In this document: positions 50,864 to 61,276 of the stretch, piece by piece
Layout: each line of letters begins with the position of its first letter
Position numbering within the stretch: the stretch's first letter is position 1
Assembly (NCBI GenBank): GCA_036971475.1
Contig: JBAIZL010000002.1
Span: forward strand, 167,028,714 to 167,092,713
Direction: 5' to 3'
Length of the DNA stretch: 64,000 nucleotides
DNA from: Prosapia bicincta
Taxonomy: Eukaryota > Arthropoda > Insecta > Hemiptera > Cercopidae
The notes under the pieces: generated by a model
Databases searched by the model: none
The model's input: only the letters and a program-made list of their open reading frames with translations
What the model was told of the DNA's origin: nothing
Made by a program: the position numbers and the translations under genes

Positions 50864-50921
<58 letters not shown>
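50580..50921. mobile_element. Empty palindrome of two PLE-1-type ends
   Basis: Between (TA)n at 50580-50633 and (TA)n at 50868-50921 lie two inverted copies of the PLE-1/PLE-3 terminus (50660-50867), meeting near 50760 with no coding DNA between them. The outer flank ATAATACGTTTTCTTGTTTAATAATTT also matches the PLE-1 left border. The left arm (minus strand) has CUGAUGA-U-GUUGG...CCAAC-GAAAAGC intact; the right arm has mutations (CUGAUAA, ACAAAUGAAAAGC). The stem III 5' partner AGCUU is missing in both arms, having been lost at the join. Confidence 0.85.
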
Positions 50922-50924
<3 letters not shown>

Positions 50925-51335
50925 ATTCTAAAGGGAATATATGTTAACTGTTATTATTTAATTTGGCAATATCATTAACTGTCCTAAAAATGTTTCTAAT
51001 ACTCAGAAATGAAATATTAAAATGCTATTTTATCTATTTCTGTATGCTATCAAATAATATGTTAAAAAAACATTTACCACATTTAACCTAATCAGAAATA
51101 TTTGTCAGTCGTAAAATAGTTCCCAATCCTCAAAAGAGATATGCAAATATATTTTTATAAAAAATACTTCATATTACCTACATCAATAAGTCCTTTATTT
51201 TCATTTCACATTTCTTATTAAAACTTCTTTTATTATTCTGGGTTTTAATTAGCTTTGAGTCATTACTATGGATACAAAACTTGAAAAACATTCGAATCCA
51301 ATTCGAAAATCTATATTGAAACAGGGAACCTATAA
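50922..51335. other. Noncoding tract
   Basis: No gene is seen. Confidence 0.5.
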
Positions 51336-52440
51336 ATCTATAATAAAGCTACGACCTGTTCGTGCAATATAGAATTTGTTACAATTGTCGCAGTTTAGTT
51401 TGTATACGCCTGATGGTTGTAGTTTATCTTTGTTATTGGTGTCGTGTTGTATTTTGCGTTGTAACTTAATATTAGATTTGTATGCTTTTTGTCATGGCTG
51501 TTTTTGAAATTTGCGGGCTATTTTATTTGTTGTTTTGTTTATCAATGGTAATGTGATGTATTTGTTTTCATTGTCTGTAATGTTAATTTTAGTGTTTTTT
51601 TTTATTCTGTACCTTAGTTTATCTATTATTGTGGTGGATCCATTTGTGTATGCTAAATATTTAATTGTGTCTAGTTCTTTGTTTATGTTTTATGTGGTCA
51701 TTGGAACTCCTTTAAGTCTATGGTGCACTGATCTGAAGGTAGCGCGGTTGTGTTTGATAGGAAGGTTTGAGGTGTTGCTGATAAGTGTGTCTGTCGTTGT
51801 GGGTGTCCTGTAAATCTTGAGGCTGTATTTTTGTGTGTGGCTTTTTGTTACGGTTAGGTCGAGGAAGTTTAGGGATCGGTTGGTTTCAATCTCTGAGGTA
51901 AAGTGGATTGGGTTTATTTCATTAGAGTAGGTGAGGAATTTTTCGCATTGTCAGTTGTTGACTCTGTATAGTGTTATGATATCATCGACGTATCTGTGCC
52001 AGTAAGTGATTTTGTACGAGTGTGTATTGTTTGTGATTATCTATGTGTTTTCTATGTGTTGTAGGACAATTTCGCTTAGCACACTACTAATATGACTTCC
52101 CAAGCGAAGGCCATCTGAATGTGAATAGAAGTTTGAGTTGTGAGTGAAATAGTTTTGTTAAGTGATAGTTTTGAGGATGTTTGGGATCTCGATAGCTTGG
52201 GTTTTAGGTATGTTGTTCTGTATTGATTGGGTATCCTGGATTTTGGGAGTTTCGGGTACGGGTATGGTGTACTATTTGTTATGTTGAGTGATAGTAATGT
52301 TGGATTGTATGATATGTTTGTGTTTTTTATTTTATTTTTTGAGGTTTGTTCGGTTTTTTATGTGTGTTTTTGTGTTCTAGTTGATAGATTGTCTGATTAT
52401 TTTGACCATGTGTTTTGCTAGTTGTTTGTTTGCTACTTTA
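51336..52440 (-). pseudogene. Penelope-like element PLE-5 (RT plus GIY-YIG)
   Basis: Minus strand from about 52440 down. 'NIPKTQAIEIPNILKTI' and 'QNYFTHNSNFYSHSDGL' are followed by 'RLGSHISSVLSEIVLQHIE' (MGSPLS block altered to LGSHIS). Then come 'YWHRYVDDIITLYRV' (YVDD intact, near 51970-52010), 'RSLNFLDLTVTKSHTQKY', 'KIYRTPTTTTDTLI', a long linker (the reverse of 51511-51813), and 'SGVYKLNCDNCNKFYIARTG' (GIY-YIG start, near 51345-51415). The endonuclease is cut off soon after, so its C-terminal half and the element 3' end are missing. Stops are few (about five), so the copy is moderately old. Codon choice (A- and C-ending) resembles PLE-2 rather than PLE-1. Confidence 0.88.
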
Positions 52441-53946
52441 GCATTTGTTTTTCGATCAAAGCACCTCGGTAGCTACACGTACTGAAACCAACTACCAAGA
52501 ATCCTATTTATTAAAACACAAACAATATGCATTTTCTTTAAAGAAAGGATACACTAACAATTTAATCTGGATACTAAACTATTAATAATATTTTATGAAA
52601 TATCTTGAGCTTTTTTCGGATTGGAGGCCTATAACAAGAAAACACAATAAAAGTGACATTGAAAACTTTTTCCAAGTATCATATAGTTATTTTTAAAAAA
52701 TAATCACTTATCACTTGAAAAAAATAACAGTTATCACATTACTTGCGTAAAAATAGTTATTTAATAAACGCAATATGGCTTCAAACAAGATTTGGTCATT
52801 GTAATCGTAATTCTATTTATTTCACCGAGAATAGTATGTTTTATTGTTTGGCTTTAGGAGATAAAACTAATGTTTAATTTATAAACGCTTTATAAATAAA
52901 TTTTAATCGATTTACTTATTAATAATAATTACTCTAACTTAATAAAAGTAATAATACATTTATGTAACTAAATAACTAATAACAATTTATTAGGTCATAC
53001 ATTTAATTGTAGTTTCAATGCAACTACTAAAACAATATAAAAACTTTTTGATACGCTACAAGCGTCCTTGTTATGTAGCTTTTCTCATATAAAAGTATTA
53101 TGTGTGGCAGCTTTGTGACGGTGTGTACCAGGGGACTGTATTTATCCAGGGATTCTATTTTAAATGTTTTAATACGGTACAATATTGTAACCTTATTAAA
53201 TAATTACAGACTAATGAGTTTATTTTAAATAAATATTTTTAGAAAATTTCCTGACGGCCATTGTAATATTAAAAATCAATTATTTTAATCATACAAATCA
53301 AGTTAATAATATGTGCCTTTAATTTAGCTAACATAAAGGGTTAATATTCCCGTACCCTGACTATGAAAAAATATAAATAATATTCATTTTACAATACCAT
53401 TTAGATCTATTGAAATATATTTTAAAAAGTAAACCAAGCAAACAAATTGGTGTCTAATTCGTAGCGAATCAACACTTCCTTATTTCAAATCTATTCCCCT
53501 TATTGTTAGAACTAATCAAGATGGCAGATTACATTACAAATGTGTCGTCAATATTGGTGACAAATAACGTGTAGGAGAAGCCAAGGAACTGAATTGAATT
53601 GAAACGGAATGTGGGAACGTCGAAGTGAGATCTATATAACGTCGTCCTGTCCTCGCAATCTCTTAGAACCCTGTGATTTAGTGAAAACCGACGGAACTTC
53701 TATTTCCTTGTTATATAGAAGGCTACAATATAAATATGTTTGTTGTCTGATGTTATGGACACCATAATTACTTAAACGTTGGAGTGAAATGAATTTTAAG
53801 ATCTAAACGCTTATACATTTATTATATACTTTTTCGATAGGTATATTAAAACTTACAATGTCCAAAGAATCAATTTAACTTTTCACGAACACAAAAACAA
53901 ATCTGTTAAAGTACACTTTTGATGTTATGTTACGTACACCTTAATG

Positions 53947-54012
<66 letters not shown>

Positions 54013-54138
54013 AATAAATAAATATATATATATATACAATTCATTCAATTAATTACGTATAATTTCGGTTTACATTGACAATGCCATTTTGTTAAAACTG
54101 TATCAAAGTTATACAACTATTAAAAATGTTTTACTAAC
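52441..54138. other. Noncoding tract with (TA)n
   Basis: A (TA)n tract spans 53949-54008. A less AT-rich stretch at 53560-53700 contains TCTATATAACGTC, TATA-box-like, but no transcript can be supported. No gene is seen. Confidence 0.5.
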
Positions 54139-54321
54139 CTCATGCCGTGTTGTAATGTATTTTCTGTAACTGCTTACTACTTCTTTCAGAATAGGTTCAT
54201 TATGTGACTGCGCAATAGGTTCATTATGTGGCTGCACAATAGGTTCATTATCTATTCCTCTTGCTGCTGTTTCCTTTTTTAGAACCATTCCCCAGAGATT
54301 GGGCTCAACAAGGTTTAACCC
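54139..54321 (-). CDS. Candidate host exon with 8-residue repeats
   Basis: A minus-strand open stretch of about 61 codons ends at CATGAG followed by GTTAGT, a plausible 5' splice site (54138/54139). It encodes 'NLWGMVLKKETAARGID' and then three near-repeats of eight residues, 'NEPIVQPH', 'NEPIAQSH', 'NEPILKEV'. These correspond to a 24-bp tandem repeat at 54190-54252 that keeps the frame, with differences partly at third positions. It ends 'SSYRKYITTRHE'. The upstream limit is a TAA at 54322-54324; no strong 3' splice site was identified there. I recognise no family. If real, this is the only host coding sequence in the window. Confidence 0.3.
54190..54252. repeat. 24-bp tandem repeat, about 2.6 copies
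   Basis: AATAGGTTCATTATGTG-CTGC-C occurs at 54190, 54214 and 54238 with exact 24-base spacing. Confidence 0.9.
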
Positions 54322-56799
54322 TTACACTTTAACTTTTGCTTCCAATATAAGAATGATTAATATCAAAGTTACATTGCCCACGAAATATCTCTATAAAAGA
54401 ACTATTTTTTTAAAACCTTTTCCAGACCAAATTACATTATTAAGGTTAAATTGGATAATACTATTTCAGTCTTACCCTTAGATAAACATTTCAATGTGTT
54501 GTAGTATATGCAAAGTTTGTTTCATATCAAACTATTTGTTAATACTTGGGCTAAAATTCAATTACTTAGCTTCATTTGACCTGTATGACGTGCACGCCTA
54601 AATTATTATAAGGTATTTATTTTCCAAAAGAAAAATAATCTACATAATAACTCGTATTGGGCCAACTGTTACAACGTTGCTTTTTCCTATTATTCGTTTA
54701 CAATTAATAATTGTTTGGGTGTCCTGGGCGAATTGCCCCTTACGTACTGTCCTTAGAATTTTATGAACAAATTTCGTTTAATGTAAAGTGTAAAATAATT
54801 TAAATAATCTGTAAAAGCTGTATAAACTTCGAATTACTGTTTGGTAGTAAGCAGAATTAAAATACATGCTATAATTTCCATTCAGATTCAGTACCTAACC
54901 CTAATAGAAGAACACTTTTCTACAAATTATAATATGTCCGCTTTAAAAGCTTGACCATTTTTAGAGTAATTATTATCCTATTCTACGCTGTTAAAACTCT
55001 TTATAAAAAAACCTACAATATTGTATTTTATCAAAGGAATTTGAAATTTCATCGTCTAATTTAGTCTACAAAACACTAAGACCAGGTTTGATTTTGATAA
55101 AATACATCTTTGTATAAGGTTATATTTTTCAATGTGAAATTTTAATTTTCTGAAAAAAGATATCATAATTTTTCACATTTATATCTGTATAGGCTGTATA
55201 AATATAGCTTTTAAATATAAATGCAAAATACTTTCGAGTGTAGAGAAGAAATAACATAGGCCTAACCCTAAAAAATTATTGTTTGCAATTTTCTATTTTG
55301 TAAATTCAGAAATGCAATATGATTACGTCAGTTTCAAGTGCTTTACCCGTTTTAAATAAAAGTTAACAATATTTTGAAATGATAATAATTTCCTTCACAT
55401 GAAATTTTCTCCAATCTCCAATGAGTGTTCTGGAAGGAAGATAGATTTATTTTAAAATACTTATTAAAATTGTTCAATTATTATTTTACAAAATAATTCT
55501 CCCATTAAATGGTTTTGTAGCTGAAGAGAGCTAAATTTGACTGAAAGCAAATTATATTTTAGAAATGGAAATGGGGAGGAGAATTCCCGCTTTAGCCTCG
55601 GTTGCATTTGAAGGGTTTCCTCATCTTATAAAAACTGAGCTCTTTAACATGTGAAATTATTTATGTAATTTCAACATATTGCACTTTGATATTATTAAGG
55701 ACTGCTATTTAATGTAAAATGTTTTGTAACAAAACCGTTTGTAAATTTGTATCGTCCAAAAAAACCTCAGTACTTTTTTGTTACGCCTATAAAAGTAATT
55801 TACAGGAAAAAGATAACTCTGTAACGGTATGTCCGTATAAACTAATGCTATTTAAACACAAATATACGAACCCCATATGCAAAGGTTTCTAGGTATAGGT
55901 GAATCATTGTTAAAGAATTTCCACAGAGAATAAGTAGTTAGATGTTAAGTGAGAGAGGAAACTTACTAGACTAGAGGCACAGTTTAAGCCCCATTTATTA
56001 TTTTCTAACGAGTAAACATTGTTTTTAAACCTTGGAGAAATCAATTTACTTACAATCGGATACCACAAATGTTCGATTACATTCAAAAGAAACACATAAT
56101 TTCTTTTACACATAGTTACCTAGCTGAACTTAAGTCTTAAATAATACTCTATAGATAGTACAATTTAATTATTTAAATTGTTAACTCAAAGTCGAGTTTA
56201 CTGTAATTTGCATGATGCATAAATGAAAGCTTAACCAAAGGTTAATTATCCTGAGTAGTTAAACTTTGAGAAACTGATTTGCGGGTAAGCTGAAATGTTA
56301 TTTAACTTAGTTTACTACAATAATGCAAAAAATATATTAAATTTATATCTGTGGCTCACTGAAAGTGAGTAGTTACTTTTGGACTTCCTTAGGGTTGGGA
56401 TGATGGTATATTTGGAATCGACTTATCGCTGTACCAGGAATATGGGTCGGTATTTCCTCGACTCGCTTTTCTTCACAACATTCTTTGAACTTAAACGATT
56501 TTATATCTCACTCTCCAGTTTGACTAATTAAGTAGTTCCCCCAACGCTCTTCTAATATCCTTACTTTGTTATTATAAATTTCTTTTTCCCAAATCAATTT
56601 ATCGTCATGTCGTTTCCTTCAACCTAGTTTCCTAATTAACACGGCCTACCACCATCGTCTTTCGGAATCAAGTCTCTTACTTGTTTTTGGGTTTCTTTCG
56701 CACAAGCGTGCTATTCTCCTATCTGGAAATTTTCAATCAATCATAAAAATATTTTCAAATACAACCAGTACCAACCACCTATAACCTTTTAAGTTGCTT
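54322..56799. other. Noncoding tract
   Basis: No gene is seen; frames at 54299-54481 and 55910-56113 have no recognised motifs. Confidence 0.5.
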
Positions 56800-57160
56800 G
56801 CTGTAATCATCGAAATTCCCGGTGATTCAAGCTTCCGTTAAATTTGAGGCTATTTCTATTTTAGCCTATTTTATCTATTTGAATTACAATTATGAGTCGG
56901 ACTTCCAAGATATAATATTTATTTTATTACGATAGGCAAATGAAACGAGACTGGCTAACAAGAAATGTTTGTATCTATAAGGTAAGCTAAGAAAATGATT
57001 CGGACTTCCAAGAAATGTTCTATAAACTTATTTTGTACATTTCTAATTACCTATGGTAGTACGGTACATTGAAATTCCTATATTGTTTAATGCAGATGTA
57101 TATATGTCCTTGTAATATGAGGGCTGTAGTTCCCACTTACCTCGAATTATCGAGACTGGA
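56800..57160 (+). repeat. Dispersed repeat A with 50-bp minisatellite, copy 1
   Basis: Begins with GTGATTCAAGC, then a segment including TAGCCTATTTTATCTA and ATGAGTCGGACTTCCAAGA. Three diverged units of about 51 bp follow (56898, 56950, 57001). It ends with GTAGTTCCCACTTACCTCGAATTATCGAG. The same order is seen in copy 2 at 59536-60050. Confidence 0.7.
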
Positions 57161-58198
57161 ATTTATGTATTGTAATTCACATTATATTCACAACAAATTA
57201 AATATTCATATTTTTTTACATTATAAATGAGTTATCTGTTTTACATTTCTTTTTACTTTTAAAAGTTGAATTAACCAAAATGTTTAGACATTTACAATTG
57301 GAAAAAAAATCTATTCTTAGATCACATTTAATCGGGAAGGAAATTGAAGCTCTTTTGAATTTTCATTTAGTAGAAATGTATTTCATACCTTTTACTACTG
57401 ACTTCCAAAATATTCCCTACACACAAAATATTAAACTTTTTGCTATATACCAAGAGTTTATTATATTGTTTTACTACATTACTAATTACTTCCCAACCCA
57501 CTATCCTTACGGGGTCATATTGAGCTTTAAAACACCCCGTCTGCTTCTATTCATGGTATTTCTTTAACTTGTACAGATATTTACTTAGTGATTTCAATTG
57601 TTTAATTATTCATAAAATATTTTATCTTTTAATTTAAAAAATTAATATGTTTCGTACTTATGTATATATGTATGTGCACTTATAGCTACTAAATAGCTCT
57701 TTTTTGGAAAATGCCGTAAGGTTCAAAATAAGCCTCGTGCAGTAGCAATAGGAAATTTAAAAAATGCCTTAACTTCTTTGCTGACCAAGGAAACAAATGG
57801 AGGAAATAAAATGAGAAATAAAAGATCATTAGGAGAGATGTAAATAGGAAGGGAAGCCACGAATGGAGAAGAATCAAGAATACGAGGAAGGGAGATCAGT
57901 CACGTTTTGGCAGCCAGAGAGGGCGGACGTTTAAGGGGCTGTTTTGAAGACTTGAGAAGAGGAAAATACATTTAATATAAACTTATTTTATTATATTAGA
58001 TGCAGAAATAGTAAATATATTGTTTTACTATATTATCTATTTTTCTCAACACACTATCCTAATGTGATCATATTGAACATTATACGACTGCAGAAGGTTT
58101 GTTCCTGTTATGTATTTAATCTTTTCCCGATATTTAGTTATTTTTTGTGTCCATAAATGTTTTGACATTTTCATTAAAGAGAATAATGGTTTGCTGTA

Positions 58199-58199
<1 letters not shown>
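57161..58199. other. Noncoding tract with diverged internal duplication
   Basis: 57455-57600 and 58010-58150 share blocks in the same order (ATTGTTTTACTA.ATTA, CA.CACTATCCT.A, TCATATTGA.C.TTA, GATATTTA.TTA), suggesting an old direct duplication of about 140 bp. The segment 57690-57900 resembles 60245-60430. Open frames at 57280-57567 and 57689-57877 are not recognised. Confidence 0.45.

Positions 58200-58262
<63 letters not shown>
58200..58262. repeat. (TA)n microsatellite
   Basis: TA repeats directly left of the fold-back at 58282. Confidence 0.95.
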
Positions 58263-58266
<4 letters not shown>

Positions 58267-58281
58267 ATTATTAAATTAAAC

Positions 58282-58539
58282 ATATTTCAAAAACAAGAAT
58301 ACTTTTAATGAATATATTTATTCAAAGCTTTTCGCCGATAAAATAGTACCAGCATCTTCAGGAAAATAATTATCTAATAACATATTTTTACAAAATACGA
58401 ATTTAAAAATACAAAATACGATGCTGGTTTATTTTATCGGCGAAAAGCTTTGAATAAATATATTCATTAAACGTATTCTTGTTTTTAAAATATTTTAAAT
58501 TTATTAACTATATTACAAGAAAACATATCACCATATTTA

Positions 58540-58548
<9 letters not shown>
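58282..58548. repeat. Fold-back repeat of a second PLE-like family
   Basis: Arms ATATTTCAAAAACAAGAAT...TTATTCAAAGCTTTTCGCCG and CGGCGAAAAGCTTTGAATAA...ATTCTTGTTTTTAAAATAT are inverted around a centre near 58385. The left arm (minus strand) carries CUGAAGA-U-GCUGG...UCGGC-GAAAAGC, a hammerhead-like core; the right arm has lost CUGAAGA. The adjacent segment ACTATATTACAAGAAAACAT is shared with 22856-22890. (TA)n bounds both sides. Confidence 0.75.
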
Positions 58549-58570
<22 letters not shown>

Positions 58571-59463
58571 AGTGGGAGTGTGTGTGTGTGTTTGAATATA
58601 AAGCAGTTACCCAGCGTATTGACTAAATTAGATTCGCCTATAACTTACTATTGTCAAAGTTTAAACAAAAAACATGGTGTTGAGTGACATAGTCTATTAG
58701 AGAAGGAAGAAAATGTCAACAAGTCGTTTAACTTTAGCAAAATTATTCAATTCATGTCTTGTTTAGATTAAAAAATGTAATTGACATATTAGAATATCAT
58801 ACTTACATCGAATTATAAATAATTATAATATAGGTATTAGATTATAAATAAAGATAATGTATATATTGTAATCAAGCAATATTTTACAGATAGATTGAAC
58901 AGATGAATATAAGAAAATGCATAGGTTACGTTAACACCAAATACTGGCATCGTTCTTCGAGTATATGGATGCCGGACACTCAATATTAGAGCTGAAACTT
59001 TGCTGTTCCTCTTATATCACCTCAGTCCCTACCTTAATCTTATCTATAATTTATTCCATTCCTTTCCTATCCTTGACGAAAGATTACTCATAATAGGTAA
59101 TGAACTTTAAAACTACAAAAACAATGTAACCTTAAGATATTGTGAAATATGTATACACAAAGCATTTTATATAATTGTTACATGTAAACATAATAAGAGT
59201 TACTCTTGTATTTTATATAGTTTTTTAAATATAAACAAACACTTCAATTGCCTTCAAGCCCCTTTAGATATCCATTAGACGTCAAATAGGAAATGAAGCC
59301 TCAAAAATATTTACAATTACTTTCCGGTAAAGTTAATATTATTTTACAATATTTAAATCAATAATTATTTTAAAATATTTTTTAAATCAAAATGGTAGTG
59401 GGTTACAATTTATATTGTTTTATCAAAATAAACAAAATTATTTTATTCTGCCTAGTTAATATA
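58549..59463. other. Noncoding tract
   Basis: Starts with short TA and GT repeats to about 58590. No gene is seen. Confidence 0.5.
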
Positions 59464-59466
59464 CAA

Positions 59467-59510
<44 letters not shown>

Positions 59511-59535
59511 TATGTGTGTGTCTGTGTGTGTGTGT
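59464..59535. repeat. Compound (TA)n(TG)n microsatellite
   Basis: TA repeats with one TATG break, then TGTGTG to 59535, next to repeat A copy 2. Confidence 0.9.
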
Positions 59536-60050
59536 ACAGTAGAGTCTCTAAAATACGAGTCCTGATATTTTGAGCTTCTGTGTGATTCAAGCCTATTTAT
59601 ATTCCAGCCTATTTTATCTAATTGAAAGACTATGATGAGTCGGGCTTCCAAGAAATGTTTATATCAATACGGCATGCAAAGGAAATGAGGCAGGCTTCCA
59701 AGATATGTTTATAGCTATACGATTTGCAATGGAATTTAGTCAGGCTTCCAAAAAAGTTTATACCCATACAGTATGCAATGGAAATGAATCGGGCTTTCAA
59801 GAAAGTTTTATATTATTACGGTGTGTAAATAAAATGAATCGGTCCTCCAGGATATCATATCAATACGGTATGCAAAAAAATAAGTCGAGCTTACAAGAAA
59901 TGTTGATAGGTAAAAGGTATGCAATGGAAATTTGTCATGTTTCCAAGAAATGTTCATATACAGTTCTCCTACTTTTTCTAATTCACAAGAACGTAGTTCC
60001 GAGTAATTCGAGTTTTCGGTAAGCCGAGTGGGGCTCGGTTTGTAACCAAT
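59536..60050 (+). repeat. Dispersed repeat A with 50-bp minisatellite, copy 2
   Basis: Opens ACAGTAGAGTCTCTAAAATA, which resembles the start of pogo/Tigger-type inverted termini. It continues GTGATTCAAGCC, CAGCCTATTTTATCTA and ATGAGTCGGGCTTCCAAGA, then seven units of about 50 bp starting at 59641, 59691, 59741, 59790, 59840, 59886 and 59936. It ends with GTAGTTCCGAGTAATTCGAG and CGGTAAGCCGAGTGGGGCTC. No transposase frame is present, so it would be a non-autonomous element if pogo-related. Frames at 59705-60077 are by-products of the units. Confidence 0.7.
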
Positions 60051-60239
60051 AGAATTGTTGTAAATCTGAAAGGACATGGTTACTGTGTGCCGTTATTTAA
60101 AAAGATAAAACCAATCAAATCCATAGAAATATCTAAACTGGGATCTTTAGTTATGAACTGATGGAAAGTTAGACTAATGACGCGCAAACAGTTGCAAGCA
60201 CTTTCGTCTGCTCGAGTAGATCTGTAGTTTTGACATTTT

Positions 60240-60430
60240 CAATTACCAACGTAGTTCTTTTTCGGAAAAACAGTAATTTTCAAAGTTAGATGCGAGCAGA
60301 CAGCAAAAAAAAAAATTTATGATCAACACAACAAATGAAGACAAGCCAAGATTAGCTGAAATAAGAAATAGGAAGATCAAACTAGGAGAAAAAGGGAAAC
60401 CATGAACGGGAGGAGGATCTTGCATAAGAG
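60240..60430. repeat. Segment similar to 57690-57900
   Basis: Shares TAG.TCTTTTT.GGAAAA near its start and a purine-rich end with AAATAAGAAATA, AAGATCA..CTAGGAGA and GGAA.CCA.GAA.GG. The similarity is diverged and judged by eye. Confidence 0.4.
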
Positions 60431-60512
60431 ATCGGTAAAGTAATTGGAGCCTGAAGTTAGGCTCTAGGAGTCAAAGAGGACAGAAGTCGTGGGATCTGAT
60501 TAGGTAGGATTT

Positions 60513-60701
60513 TTGGAGTTGGAGAAGGAGCCTAGCTCTTTAAATGGAAATGAAGAGACGAAGAAGCTCCATCGTCATGTTGAAATTTTAGTAGAAAACA
60601 ATCGATCCAAGGAAATGCACGAGAACGCTAAAGATCGACTAAACTACTTGAAATTCGTTACGAGTAAACATAAATTATCATTTTGTAAACTTATACTTTA
60701 A
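60513..60701 (+). CDS. Unidentified short open frame
   Basis: A 62-residue charged frame ('MELEKEPSSLNGNEETKKLH', 'VEILVENNRSKEMHENAKD') in DNA less AT-rich than its surroundings. It has heptad-like hydrophobic spacing in the middle, compatible with a coiled coil. The ATG follows a stop-rich leader; no splice signals or family similarity were recognised. It may be a remnant of repeat A's interior or chance. Confidence 0.2.
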   Translation: MELEKEPSSLNGNEETKKLHRHVEILVENNRSKEMHENAKDRLNYLKFVTSKHKLSFCKLIL

Positions 60702-61004
60702 AATTAATCAAGAAAACGGGGGTTGTAACTAAACTCATAAAATACAATAAATAAATGTATTTCTTTTTAATGCTGAAATGAAGCTGACAATACATCAATC
60801 TCTATTATTTGAATTTAAGAGTAAATATTATTGGTGTTTTAAAGTTTAATTATCAAGTAATCAGTAAATTTTGGGTCAAGTCCAGATATTCTGAAAAGCT
60901 AATTTGTTGTTAATACAGATCTGGGGTCCAACAATATTTTTTAAATTATTAAATATTAATAATAATAATAATCGCAATAATAGTAATAATATTATTCACG
61001 CTAG
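60702..61004. other. Noncoding tract
   Basis: No gene is seen; an AAT/ATA-rich run lies at 60950-60995. Confidence 0.5.
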
Positions 61005-61276
61005 GTAAATGAATAATATACTTTACTTTACTTTACTAGCCAACGCCCACTCTTGGCTGTTGGGCCATTTGGTGGCGCGCTGACCAGTAGAGGCGAGAGA
61101 TGTCTTCTTCCTTCGTGTCGTTCAGGGGTCCATGGTCCAGAGCTGTACATGACTGGAGGTGCTCAGCTGTCATGTCCTCCCCGCGGTGCACCTGGGAGAC
61201 GAGAAGACGTGTATCTTGTTTAGGTGTGCAGATAGGTAATCGTGTCCAGTTGTGAGTCTAGTAAATGAATAATATA
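61005..61276 (-). mobile_element. Non-LTR retrotransposon 3' end with target-site duplication
   Basis: The 240-bp insert 61021-61260 is bounded by identical 16-base copies of GTAAATGAATAATATA (61005-61020 and 61261-61276). On the minus strand it encodes 'TTGHDYLSAHLNKIHVFSSP' then, in a shifted frame, 'GEDMTAEHLQSCTALDHGPL' and 'YWSARHQMAQQPRVGVG' followed by a stop. This is the typical C-terminal zinc-binding tail after RNase H in I/R1-like elements ('TGH..L..HL...P.C..C', 'E...HL..C'). It ends in (TAAAG)3, a simple-repeat tail in place of poly(A). It is a severely 5'-truncated insertion with a perfect duplication, so fairly young, though one frameshift is present. Confidence 0.9.

Noticed and set aside
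51511..52421. Hydrophobic plus-strand frames at 51511-51813 and 52227-52421 that look like membrane proteins
   Set aside because: They are the antisense of the PLE-5 linker and reverse transcriptase, whose motifs are on the minus strand.
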